Below are positions 47,460-56,071 of a stretch of 63,677 bases of DNA, in pieces. The DNA comes from Thermoleophilaceae bacterium. Lineage in GTDB: Bacteria; Actinomycetota; Thermoleophilia; Solirubrobacterales; Thermoleophilaceae. A program made the translations under genes and the position numbers. The notes beneath the pieces are model-generated. The model saw only the letters and a list, made by a program, of their open reading frames with translations, ran no database searches and was not told where the DNA came from. The stretch is taken from contig JBBDYQ010000017.1 of assembly GCA_040901445.1 (NCBI GenBank), positions 51,756 through 115,432 on the forward strand, read 5' to 3'. How positions within the stretch are numbered: the stretch's first letter is position 1; every line of letters begins with the position of its first letter.

Positions 47460-49268
47460 ATGATCAGGTGGAGCCGGTCGTGGCCTCAGCAGTGGGAGGG
47501 ACTCCCGGTCGACGTCCTGCCGTGCTCCAACGACGAGTTCCTGCCGTTCCCGCCGACCGCGAGGCAGATCGCGGTGATGGACCTCCAGAACCGCGAGGTG
47601 GAGCGCTGGCGACGGCGCTTCGGCATGAGCCGTCGCCGCTTCGTGCGCACGTCCGCGGCCATGGCGATCGGCTTCTGGGCCATCGACACCGTGATGGCCG
47701 GGAGGTGGGGCAGCTACGCCTCGGCGCACAACACGCCGACGGTGGACGCATGTGACCTCGAATGGGCGGGCCGGGAGGGCCTCGAGACGCTCGAGAACCT
47801 GCCCGGGGAGTTCATCTTCGACATCCAGTCCCACCACGTGGACCCGGAGGGCGACTGGCGGGCCACCAACCCGGCGATCATGGCCTTCTTCGCGGCCGTG
47901 TGGCCGCAGGCGTCGGCGGCCACCGGCGGGCGGCCCGCGCTGCGCGAGGACCAGAGCATCCGCGGCGGCGGCGCGGGCGAGATCGACCCGATCGAGAACC
48001 TCTCCCGCTTCCACTACATGAAGGAGCTGTACCTCGACTCGGCCACCACGATGACGGTGCTCTCGTGCGTGCCCACCTCGCCGGACACGAACAACCCGCT
48101 GCCGCTGGCCGAGGCCGCCGCGACCGTCTACACCGCGAACGAGCTGGCGAACTCCCAGCGCGCGGTCATGCATGCGTTCGTGATGCCCAATCGCGGCTCG
48201 GCCGGCATGACGGGGAGTGACCCGACCGACCCCCTCAACCAGCGCAAGCCGACCAGCGAGCCCTGGCCCGACGGCCAGGCGCCGCGCCCGCTCTATCTCG
48301 ACGACGAGCTCGAGCTGATGGAAGTCCGCGCCCACCAGTACGAGGACATCCTGCGCGGCTGGAAGACCTACTGCGCGTGGGGCGACGTCCCGCACGCGTC
48401 GGGCTGGCAGCTCGACTCCGACGTCGGCCTGGAGTTCCTGGCGAAGGTCGCCGAGGTCAGCGGGAAATATCCGAAGGTCCCGCCTCTGATCGCCACGCAC
48501 AAGGGGTTCGCGCTGCCCGGCTTCGACCAGCGCGGCGCCGCGCCGCGCGACGTCGGGCCGGCCGCCAAGCAGAACCCGGGTGTGCGCTTCATGATCTACC
48601 ACTCCGGCCACGACCTCTTCGCCGGCTCGATGGAGGACTACGCCGGTGACGAGAAGGTCAGCTCCTCCGACCGCTCGGTCGACGCTTTCATCAAGAGCCT
48701 GCGGGAGAACGACTGGGACGCCTCCCACTTCAAGGACGCCGGCAAGGCGTTCGGCAACGTGCCCAACGTGTGGGCCGAGCTCGGGTCGGTGTGGCGCGAG
48801 ACCATGGGCGATCCCAACGACAGCGTGCACCTGCTCGGCAAGCTGATCAAGCACGTCGGGCCCAAGCGGATCGCCTGGGGCACCGACAGCCTCTGGTACG
48901 GGTCGCCGCAGTCCGAGATCATCGCCCTGCGCAAGCTCGAGTTCTCCGACGAGGCGAAGGAGCTCTACAACCTGCCCTATGGCCTCGATGGCGACGTGGA
49001 GGACCCGACGCAGCCGGCGCCCAACTCGGCGCGCACGATCCGCAACGGCATCCTCGGGCGCAACGCGGCCGACGCCTACAACATCGATCCGGACGCGCAG
49101 CGCCACGCCATCCAGTGCGACGCGGTCAACGGGCTGCGCAAGTCGGACTACCTGAAGGACATCGGCGACCCCAAGGAGACGGCGCCGCTCGCGTCCAACA
49201 AGGTCATCGGCGCACGCACGCGCCGCGAGATCCTGAAGGGCCTGGCGGAGAACCCGTGGGCGCCATGA
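47460..49268 (+). CDS. Tat-exported amidohydrolase-family protein
   Basis: A 602-residue amidohydrolase-2-like TIM-barrel protein. A long N-terminal region of about 56 residues precedes a Tat signal SRRRFVRTSAAMAIGFWAID. The barrel shows HHVDPEGDW, IATHKGFALPG, YHSGHDLFAG and the late-strand metal Asp in IAWGTDSLWYGSP. The family covers decarboxylases and hydrolases with one metal. The ATG at 47460 is preferred because of AAGGGAGGG just upstream; an ATG directly after the previous stop would add nine residues. Export of a folded metalloenzyme fits a shared extracytoplasmic pathway with the copper proteins. It overlaps the next gene as ATGA. Confidence 0.8.
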   Translation: MIRWSRSWPQQWEGLPVDVLPCSNDEFLPFPPTARQIAVMDLQNREVERWRRRFGMSRRRFVRTSAAMAIGFWAIDTVMAGRWGSYASAHNTPTVDACDLEWAGREGLETLENLPGEFIFDIQSHHVDPEGDWRATNPAIMAFFAAVWPQASAATGGRPALREDQSIRGGGAGEIDPIENLSRFHYMKELYLDSATTMTVLSCVPTSPDTNNPLPLAEAAATVYTANELANSQRAVMHAFVMPNRGSAGMTGSDPTDPLNQRKPTSEPWPDGQAPRPLYLDDELELMEVRAHQYEDILRGWKTYCAWGDVPHASGWQLDSDVGLEFLAKVAEVSGKYPKVPPLIATHKGFALPGFDQRGAAPRDVGPAAKQNPGVRFMIYHSGHDLFAGSMEDYAGDEKVSSSDRSVDAFIKSLRENDWDASHFKDAGKAFGNVPNVWAELGSVWRETMGDPNDSVHLLGKLIKHVGPKRIAWGTDSLWYGSPQSEIIALRKLEFSDEAKELYNLPYGLDGDVEDPTQPAPNSARTIRNGILGRNAADAYNIDPDAQRHAIQCDAVNGLRKSDYLKDIGDPKETAPLASNKVIGARTRREILKGLAENPWAP

Positions 49269-51112
49269 GGATCCGCGCGGCGATCGGCACAGCCGCAGCC
49301 GCGGCCGCGCTCCTCGCGCCGGGCGCCGCCTCCGCACAGGCGGCCACGTGCGCGCCGGCGGAGCACGCCGGCGGGGACTGGCCGTTCTACAGCGGCACGC
49401 TCGACGGACACCGAACGCAGCCCGCGGAGACCACGATCGGCACGGACAACGTCTCGGACCTCGGCCTCGCCTGGCAGCTCGAGACTCCGGACGGGGGCGT
49501 GATCCATTCGACCCCGACCGTCGCGGGCGGCTGCGTGTTCTTCGGGACCGACCTCGGAACGGTCACCGCCGCGAACGCAGACACCGGCGAGGTCGTGTGG
49601 ACCAGGAAGCTGAGCGAGAGCAGCGGAAGCTCCTACTTCGAGGGCGCGGGGATCGTGGGCGCCCCGGCGATCGCCGACGGGCTGGTCTACGTGGGCGCGA
49701 CGACCGACACGGCCTCGGTGCTGTCGGCGCTCGACCACGCCACCGGCGAGGTGGTGTGGGCCAGCGTCGTCGACGAGGACCCGGGTGGCGGCCTGGATTC
49801 GAGCCCGGTGCCGTTCAACGGCATGATCTTCCAGGCGTTCAAGGGCGACGAGTCGAGCAACCACTCCAACCCCGGGTTCGTGTTCGTGGACGCCTCGCGG
49901 GAGGGCGGGGGCGAGATCCTCGCCAAGACCCACGTCATCCCGGCGGCGGACTTCGACGCGGGCGACCGCGGCGGCTCGATCGTCAACACGCCGGCCGTGG
50001 ACCTCGAGCGCAAGCTGATCTTCGCCGGCACGGGCAACCCGGCCAGCCCGAGGCAGAACCCGCGGACGAACTCGTTGCTGAAGATCGACGCCGACCCCGT
50101 CTCGGCCACGTTCGGCGAGATCCTGGCGACCCATCGCGGCACGTCGGACAGCTATCCGGCTCCGCAGGACGTGGACTCGCCCGCGTGCATGAGCGACCTG
50201 CAGTGGCCGATCGGGCGCTACACGTGCGCGCAGTTCGACTTCAACTTCCTCGCCTCACCCGTCATCTGGGAGCACAGCGACGGGCGCCCGCTCTTCGGGG
50301 AGCTGCAGAAGTCGGGCGTGTTCACGACGGTTGACCGCGAGACGATGGAGCAGGTCTGGCAGGTCACGCTCGGCGTTCCCTGCTTCAGCTGCAACCTAAG
50401 CTCGAGTGCGGCCGACGAGAACGGGATCTACGTCGCGCTGACCGGTGGCAACCTCTACTCCCTGAACAGGGACACCGGCGCGATCCAGTGGGCGGCTCCG
50501 CTGACCGGCTCCCTCCACTACAACGGCGTCAGCGTCGCGAACGGCGTCGTCTACAACGTGAACGACCTCGGACTGCTCCAGGCATTCGACGCCTCCGACG
50601 GCACGCCGCTGCTGGCGCATCCGTTCGCGCAGGACACCGGGACGCCGATGGAGGACATCGGCAACTCGAGCGGGCTGTCGATCGCACGCAACAGCGTGTT
50701 CGTGACATCCCGGTCGGGCAGCACCAGCACGCTCTTCGCGTTCAAGCCGGGAGCGGACGGCGGTGGCGACCCACCTCCGGGCGGAGAGCCGGAGCCTCCC
50801 GGCGGTGGCGAGCTCCCGCCGCTCCAGGGAACGATCGCAACCGGCCCCGGTGCCACCTACTACGGCTACCTGACGCCCGTGATGGCCACCCAGGTGGGAG
50901 GTCCTTTGAGCTACACGAACGGCGACGCCGTCCGGCACGACGTGGTCGCGCGCGACAGAGACCCCGATGGGCAGCCGCTCTTCAAGAGCGAGCTGGCCTC
51001 GCTCGGCCAGACGGTGCCCGTGAACGGCCTCGACAGCGTCGAGTCCGGGACGACCTACGAGTTCTTCTGCAGCCTCCATCCGGGGATGCAGGGAGAGCTG
51101 ATCGTGCGATGA
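49265..51112 (+). CDS. secreted PQQ-type beta-propeller fused to cupredoxin (copy 1)
   Basis: A 615-residue exported protein. The signal peptide (about 1-25) ends SAQAA. A quinoprotein-like eight-blade propeller follows (about 30-490): GGDWPFYSGTLDGHRTQP, blade motifs such as ADTGEVVWTRKL and ATGEVVWASVV, and the conserved GVPCFSCNLSS. After a Pro/Gly-rich linker the last 105 residues form a cupredoxin with His558, Cys602, His605 and Met608 (CSLHPGM, the short amicyanin-like loop). It resembles polyvinyl-alcohol dehydrogenase, but with a copper domain in place of cytochrome c. The expected role is dehydrogenation of an alcohol with electron exit through copper; PQQ binding is not proven. Confidence 0.82.
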   Translation: MRIRAAIGTAAAAAALLAPGAASAQAATCAPAEHAGGDWPFYSGTLDGHRTQPAETTIGTDNVSDLGLAWQLETPDGGVIHSTPTVAGGCVFFGTDLGTVTAANADTGEVVWTRKLSESSGSSYFEGAGIVGAPAIADGLVYVGATTDTASVLSALDHATGEVVWASVVDEDPGGGLDSSPVPFNGMIFQAFKGDESSNHSNPGFVFVDASREGGGEILAKTHVIPAADFDAGDRGGSIVNTPAVDLERKLIFAGTGNPASPRQNPRTNSLLKIDADPVSATFGEILATHRGTSDSYPAPQDVDSPACMSDLQWPIGRYTCAQFDFNFLASPVIWEHSDGRPLFGELQKSGVFTTVDRETMEQVWQVTLGVPCFSCNLSSSAADENGIYVALTGGNLYSLNRDTGAIQWAAPLTGSLHYNGVSVANGVVYNVNDLGLLQAFDASDGTPLLAHPFAQDTGTPMEDIGNSSGLSIARNSVFVTSRSGSTSTLFAFKPGADGGGDPPPGGEPEPPGGGELPPLQGTIATGPGATYYGYLTPVMATQVGGPLSYTNGDAVRHDVVARDRDPDGQPLFKSELASLGQTVPVNGLDSVESGTTYEFFCSLHPGMQGELIVR

Positions 51113-52923
51113 GGAGGACGACGATCATCCCGGCCGCCGCCGCGGCGGCCCTGCTGCTCGCGGCTGCCGCGCCGGCATACGGCCAGGCGCCGCCGGCGTG
51201 CTCCGAGACGGACCACCCGGGGGGCGAGTGGCCGAGCTACGGCCATGACCTCTCCAACACCCGCTCGCAGCCGGAGATGGAGGCGGTCGGCGCGGCCGAG
51301 GTCGGATCGCTCGGCGCGGCGTGGGTCCACGAAGCCCCCGGCGCCATCAACAACACGCCGATCGTCACCGGCGGCTGCATCTTCGTCGCGTCGTCCGACG
51401 GCACTGTGTCGGCGCTCGACGCCGACGATGGCTCCGGCATCTGGTCGACCGAGCTCGATCCCGGGCAGGCGGCCTTTGGCGGCGGGCTCGTGGGCTCCCC
51501 GGCGGTCACCGCCGACTCGGTGCTGGTCGCGATCAACCGCGAGGGCTCGCCGTACGTCGCGAGCCTCGACCGCGCGACCGGCGAGGAGCGCTGGAGGACG
51601 GTGGTCGACGAGCAGCCGCAGTCGGGCATCAACGCCAGCGTCGTGGTCCACGACGGCCTGGCCTTCGTCGGCTTCTTCGGCAGCCCGGCGCCCGGCACGG
51701 AGCCGGAGCGCGGCGGCTACGTCCTCATCGAGGCCGCCACCGGCGCCATCGCCGCGAAGGGCCACGCGATCGACGACGAGTCCTTCGAGCAGGGCTACGC
51801 CGGCGCCGGGAGCTGGTCCACCCCCGCGATCGACCCCGAGGCGGGCTTCGCCTACGTCGGCACGTCGAACCCGCACAACCCCCAGCTCGAGCACCCGCGG
51901 GCCAACTCGCTGATCAAGGTCGACCTCAACCGCGACAGCGCGGACTTCGGCGAGATCGTGGCCTCCTACAAGGGCCGGCCGGACACCTACCTGCCCGGCC
52001 TGGCGGACCAGCCCGCCTGCGACACGGCGCCAGACGTGCACTACGTGCCGCCCTTCAGCCTCACCTGCCTGCAGATCGACCTCGACTTCGGCGCCTCGCC
52101 GACCCTGTTCACCGACGCCGCGGGCAAGCAGCGGCTCGGCGGGCTCCAGAAGTCGGGGGACTACCACGTCGTGGACCCGGCCGACATGAGCGAGGTCTGG
52201 CGGCAGACGGTGGGAATCCCGTGCCTCGGCTGCAACGCCGCCTCCCCCGCCGCCGCCGACGGGACGGTCTTCACCGCGGCCGGCCCGCCGGGCCAGTTCT
52301 TCGCGCTCGACGGCGCGTCGGGCTCGGTCAAGGGCGTGGGGCACCTGACAGGGCCCACGACCTACAACGCGGTGAGCGCATCGAACGGCCTCGTGTACGT
52401 CGTGGACTCCGCCGGGTTCCTCAACGTCTTCGATGCGAGCAACGGCGTGCAGCTCGTCAAGCGCCCGCTCACGAGTGACACCGGGACCCCGATGAGCACC
52501 GCCAGCAGCGCGAGCGGGGTGGCCATCGCGCGCGACACCGTGTTCGTCGCCGCCTCGGGCTACGTGATCGCGCTCAGGCCGGGCGAGGGGTCCTCACCCC
52601 TTCCGGGCCTTCCCGGGCTGCCCGCGCCCGGCTCGGGCTCGGCCATCCTCACCGGCCCCGGTGCGGCGGCCTACGGCTACCTCACGCCGGTGATGGTCGT
52701 CGAGCAGGGCGGCTCGCTCTCCTACACCAACGTCGACGCGGTGCAGCACGACGTCGTCGCGCGCGACAGGGCCCCCGACGGCCAGCCGGTCTTCAAGAGC
52801 AGGCTGGCGAGCCTGGGCGAGACGGTGCCGGTCGAGGGGCTCGAACGGACGGAGTCGGGCACGACGTATCCGTTCTTCTGCAGCCTTCACACCAACATGC
52901 AGGGACAGCTGATCGTGGAGTGA
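51109..52923 (+). CDS. secreted PQQ-type beta-propeller fused to cupredoxin (copy 2)
   Basis: A 604-residue paralogue of the preceding gene with the same plan: signal peptide (about 1-25), propeller with GGEWPSYGHDLSNTRSQP, blade motif ATGEERWRTVV, the shared GIPCLGCNAAS, a Pro/Gly linker and a cupredoxin with His547, Cys591, His594 and Met597 (CSLHTNM). The pair evidently arose by tandem duplication and has diverged moderately in the propeller and little in the copper domain. It overlaps copy 1 as ATGA, so both are made together and may form a heterodimer or act on different substrates. Confidence 0.82.
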   Translation: MRRTTIIPAAAAAALLLAAAAPAYGQAPPACSETDHPGGEWPSYGHDLSNTRSQPEMEAVGAAEVGSLGAAWVHEAPGAINNTPIVTGGCIFVASSDGTVSALDADDGSGIWSTELDPGQAAFGGGLVGSPAVTADSVLVAINREGSPYVASLDRATGEERWRTVVDEQPQSGINASVVVHDGLAFVGFFGSPAPGTEPERGGYVLIEAATGAIAAKGHAIDDESFEQGYAGAGSWSTPAIDPEAGFAYVGTSNPHNPQLEHPRANSLIKVDLNRDSADFGEIVASYKGRPDTYLPGLADQPACDTAPDVHYVPPFSLTCLQIDLDFGASPTLFTDAAGKQRLGGLQKSGDYHVVDPADMSEVWRQTVGIPCLGCNAASPAAADGTVFTAAGPPGQFFALDGASGSVKGVGHLTGPTTYNAVSASNGLVYVVDSAGFLNVFDASNGVQLVKRPLTSDTGTPMSTASSASGVAIARDTVFVAASGYVIALRPGEGSSPLPGLPGLPAPGSGSAILTGPGAAAYGYLTPVMVVEQGGSLSYTNVDAVQHDVVARDRAPDGQPVFKSRLASLGETVPVEGLERTESGTTYPFFCSLHTNMQGQLIVE

Positions 52924-52937
52924 AAAAGGGAGAGGCC

Positions 52938-53435
52938 ATGACGTTCAGGACAGTCGACGAGCTGCTCACCCGCCAGATGACCGGGGCTGCTGGCCCGCCC
53001 GCGGCGGAGCAGCTCGATCTGCGCCTCGTGCGGTTCGCGCGCGGCGTGGCGGTGTACGAGATGCCGCTTCGCGGCGAGGTGTGCGACCCGTCGGGCGCCG
53101 TGGCGAGCGGCGTGCTCACCACGCTGGCCGAGGCGGCGATGACGGCCGCCGCCACGACCACGGTCGCGGACGGCCGCGACGAGTCGCCGCTGGTGCTCGA
53201 GCTGTGCGCGCGCTTCGACCGCGTCGTGGAAGGGGACGAGTCGCCGTTGCTGCGGGCCGAGGCGGTCGTGATGCGCACCGACTCGCGGTCTGCCCGGGTC
53301 GAGGCGGAGGTGCATTGCAACGGTGTCCGCGTCGCCACCTTCGAGGCGACCTACACCCGGGAGCGCCGCACCCGCCCCCTCGACCCGCTGCCCGGCCTCG
53401 AGCCGGCCGGGGAGCGCTCGCTCGCCCACGCGTAG
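52938..53435 (+). CDS. PaaI-type thioesterase
   Basis: A 165-residue single-hotdog protein of the PaaI/YdiI type. It has FARGVAVYEMPLRGEVCDPS, GAVASGVLTTLAEAAMTAAA with the central helix and an Ala/Ser-rich nucleophile region, and a later RVEAEVHCNGVRVATFEATY. It would hydrolyse a small or aromatic acyl-CoA in the cytoplasm. The ATG is chosen for its AAGGGAG ribosome site; a GTG overlapping the previous stop would add six residues. It probably belongs to the copper-protein transcript and suggests that products of extracellular oxidation are later handled as CoA thioesters. Confidence 0.82.
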   Translation: MTFRTVDELLTRQMTGAAGPPAAEQLDLRLVRFARGVAVYEMPLRGEVCDPSGAVASGVLTTLAEAAMTAAATTTVADGRDESPLVLELCARFDRVVEGDESPLLRAEAVVMRTDSRSARVEAEVHCNGVRVATFEATYTRERRTRPLDPLPGLEPAGERSLAHA

Positions 53436-53478
53436 CCCAGCCCGCACCCGCGTGGCGCCCGGGCCTAAGCTCGCTGCC

Positions 53479-54165
53479 GTGGCGCCGCAGGTGAGCTCCC
53501 TCTTCCTCAACCCCCTCGAGCCGGTGCGGGGCGGCCCCAGTGAGGCCATGTCGGCGTCCCAGCGGGGGCGGATGCTCGACGCGGTGACCCGCGCCGTGGC
53601 GAAGAAGGGCTACGCGGACGTCACGGTTGCCGACGTCGTCCGCATCGCCGGCGTCTCGCGGAGGACCTTCTACGAGCGGTTCACCGACAAGCAGGACTGT
53701 TTCCTCGAGGCATACGAGGCCGGCACCAAGGCGCTGCTCGGCGGCATGGCCGCAGCCGTGCGCGACCTCGGTGAGGACCCTCACTGGCGGGACATCCTCG
53801 AGGTCGCGGTCGGCAACTATCTCGGCACGCTCGCCGAGCATCCGGACTTCGCGCGGACGTTCCTGATCGACGTGCTGGGCGCCGGGCCGGTGGCGGTGGA
53901 GCGGCGGCGGGGCGTGTACGGGCAGTTCGTGGACCAGTACCGGTTCCTCGCCGCGCGCACGGCCGAACAGGAGCCCGAGCTCGCCGAACTGCCCGACGTG
54001 TACCTGAAGGCACTCGTCGGCGGGATCAGCGAGCTCGTCCAGGGGCACATCCTCGAGCGCGGCGCCGCCAGCCTGATGGAGCTCGCCCCGGTCCTGATCC
54101 AGCTCGTCGTCGCGGTCCTCCAGGGCGCAGGGGGGCAGGCGCCCCCGCGAGGACGCCCGGCATGA
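53479..54165 (+). CDS. TetR-family transcriptional regulator
   Basis: A 228-residue TetR regulator. The HTH lies at about 35-85 (AVAKKGYADVTVADVVRIAG, VSRRTFYERFTDKQDCFLEA), followed by a TetR C-terminal helical domain. The GTG start lies seven bases after TAAGCT, so it may have its own leaderless promoter. As the only regulator at the end of the copper-protein gene run it is the best candidate for controlling that locus. It abuts the convergent hypothetical gene directly. Confidence 0.9.
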   Translation: MAPQVSSLFLNPLEPVRGGPSEAMSASQRGRMLDAVTRAVAKKGYADVTVADVVRIAGVSRRTFYERFTDKQDCFLEAYEAGTKALLGGMAAAVRDLGEDPHWRDILEVAVGNYLGTLAEHPDFARTFLIDVLGAGPVAVERRRGVYGQFVDQYRFLAARTAEQEPELAELPDVYLKALVGGISELVQGHILERGAASLMELAPVLIQLVVAVLQGAGGQAPPRGRPA

Positions 54166-54546
54166 TCACCCGGCGCGGCGCGACTCCACGTACTCGGTCA
54201 GCTTCTTCGCGCTCACGAGCAGGGCCAGCTGGAAGCTGGCCGCGCCCTCCTCGGGATGCCCGCGACGGGCGACCTTGAACTCGGCGAAGCTCTTGTCGAA
54301 CTCGACCTCGCCGAGCGGCATCTTCGTCACGACGCCCTTCACGGACTTGAAGCCGACCTGGCCCATCTCCAGCACGTAGAAGTTCGTCTCGGTCGCCGCG
54401 AGCGCGAAACGCTTGGTCCACACCGCATCGAGACCCAACCCGACCAGCTTCCCGCCGTTGACGACGATCGCCTCCTGAATCGATTCGCCGTCCTCCAGGA
54501 GGCCATGCTTTCGCGCGCCCTTCTCCACAGACTCCTTACGCCCCAT
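54166..54546 (-). CDS. small protein of unknown function, PH-like
   Basis: A 126-residue soluble protein. A helical, charged N-terminus (ESVEKGARKHGLLEDGESIQ) is followed by strands FALAATETNFYVLEMGQVG, TKMPLGEVEFDKSFAEFKV and a final amphipathic helix. The strand pattern resembles bacterial PH-like domains, but this is only a fold guess. There is no signal peptide. It ends directly against the TetR gene and has its own start after about 54 bases from the LVIVD gene. Confidence 0.7.
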   Translation of the reverse strand: MGRKESVEKGARKHGLLEDGESIQEAIVVNGGKLVGLGLDAVWTKRFALAATETNFYVLEMGQVGFKSVKGVVTKMPLGEVEFDKSFAEFKVARRGHPEEGAASFQLALLVSAKKLTEYVESRRAG

Positions 54547-54600
54547 CGCGCGTTCCTCTCGTGGCCGGCCGGCCGCTCGCTTCAGGCGACTCTACCGCGG

Positions 54601-55995
54601 TTATCGCGCCAGCAGGCAGGCCAGCTGCGGCGTGCCCACGGGCGCCCGCGGCAGCTGGGCCGACGCCTGCAGCGGTGACAACCACGTGCCGATGCTCTCC
54701 GACTCCGGCGCGCTCGCGTCGAAGCGGTAGATGTCCAGGCCGCGCGCCATGTCGTTGCCGTAGAGGTAGAACGAGCCGTCCTCCTCGATCCGCGGCGTCT
54801 TCGCCGACCACGTGTCCGCGTCGCCGTGGCGGTACGAGCCGACCTGCCGCAGGCCCTCGCCCTCGGCCAGGCCGGAGATGTCCACCACGCGCACGCCGCC
54901 GTCGTAGAACGCCACGTTCATGATGCCGGCGTCCTCGTGGATGTCGAAGACGTGTGCGGTGCAGGTGCTCGTCGGGTTGTTGGTGAGCCCCACCTCGTCG
55001 ATGTTCCAGTAGCCCACCTTCTCCGGGCTCTGCTCCTTGTCCCCGGTGATGTCGTAGATGTGGAAGCCGCCGCTGGGGCAGATCGGCCCGCCGGCGGCGC
55101 CGGCGAACTCGTCCTCCACGAACAGGTACTCGCTGTCGCCGACGGTCACCGGGTCCGACTGGTGCCAGACGTTGATCGCGGGGTCGAGGAAGCTCGTGAC
55201 GATCTCCGGATTGGCGGGATCGGTGCTGTCGATGATCACGCCCTGGGAGAGCGCGGCCGAGTACGCGCGCGCGCCGTCGTCGCTGAAGGTGATGTCGTGC
55301 GACTCCGTGCCCAGCCCGGGGCGCGTGGGCAGTGACAGCTCGCCCACGGTGTGCGGCGCGGACGGATCGCTGATGTCGATCACCTCGATCGCGGGCTGGA
55401 GCGACGTGATGAGGTCCGAGTTCGAGTTGTACATGTAGTTCCCGCTGGGGTGCACGGACTGGTTGTGCGAGCCCTGCGGCACCTCGGCGAACGAGACCGT
55501 CCGCGGGCTGGACGGGTCCGTGACCTCCACGATGAAGCTGCCGTTCTTGCCCTCCTCGCTGCCGTCGTCCTTCTGGACGTCGAATCCCAGCGCCTCGGCC
55601 TCGCGGTAGCAGGTGGAGTCGCCGTCGCCGAACGTGTCGGAGGTGTAGGTGGCGAACACCCGCCCCGGCTCGTCGTCCTGGCGGAACACCTGGACGTCGC
55701 CCTGGGTCACGCCGCAGTCGTAGATGCCGGCGACCTGCGCGTTCTGCGGGTCGGTTATGTCCACGATGTGGAGCCCGTTCTCGTACGAGCCGGCCAGCGC
55801 GTACTCGCGCCCGGAGATCGTGGCGAACTCGATGTCGGTGCCGAAGTTCGGCGTACCGTCAGCGTCTGCCGCCTCGTAGGGCAGGTTCTCGACGAAGCTC
55901 ATGTTGGGGCTGTGCTCACCCTCCTGCGCAGCCGCGGCGGCGCACGGCACGAGGCCGAGGGCGAGCGTCAGGCACACGACGGCGCGATGACGCAT
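54601..55995 (-). CDS. secreted LVIVD-repeat beta-propeller protein
   Basis: A 464-residue exported protein with signal peptide (about 1-23). Repeated LVIVD-type blades include YENGLHIVDITDPQNAQVAG, PAIEVIDISDPSAPHTVGEL, GVIIDSTDPANPEIVTSFL and GGVRVVDISGLAEGEGLRQV. Each blade ends in a V-D-I-(S/T)-D-P motif. Cys residues are scattered and likely form disulfides. LVIVD proteins are extracellular and mostly uncharacterised; binding or scaffold roles are assumed. A GGGAGGAA ribosome site precedes the ATG. It is near the copper locus but on the other strand. Confidence 0.85.
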   Translation of the reverse strand: MRHRAVVCLTLALGLVPCAAAAAQEGEHSPNMSFVENLPYEAADADGTPNFGTDIEFATISGREYALAGSYENGLHIVDITDPQNAQVAGIYDCGVTQGDVQVFRQDDEPGRVFATYTSDTFGDGDSTCYREAEALGFDVQKDDGSEEGKNGSFIVEVTDPSSPRTVSFAEVPQGSHNQSVHPSGNYMYNSNSDLITSLQPAIEVIDISDPSAPHTVGELSLPTRPGLGTESHDITFSDDGARAYSAALSQGVIIDSTDPANPEIVTSFLDPAINVWHQSDPVTVGDSEYLFVEDEFAGAAGGPICPSGGFHIYDITGDKEQSPEKVGYWNIDEVGLTNNPTSTCTAHVFDIHEDAGIMNVAFYDGGVRVVDISGLAEGEGLRQVGSYRHGDADTWSAKTPRIEEDGSFYLYGNDMARGLDIYRFDASAPESESIGTWLSPLQASAQLPRAPVGTPQLACLLAR

Positions 55996-56071
55996 CTAGG
56001 GGTTCCTCCCGGTAGGTCAGGTCTGGTGACCAATGGGGAAGGTTCCCGTCCGGGCGGGTCGCCAAACCCGA

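Noticed and set aside
45489-49337. A stop-free frame of over 1,200 codons on the minus strand opposite the copper-protein genes
   Set aside because: It is a base-composition shadow: low-complexity His/Arg/Ala-rich sequence without domains, while the opposite strand encodes clear signal peptides and motifs.
50370-50410. CxxC in the quinoprotein propeller as a cytochrome c heme site
   Set aside because: The following residue is Asn, not the His required by CxxCH, in both paralogues.
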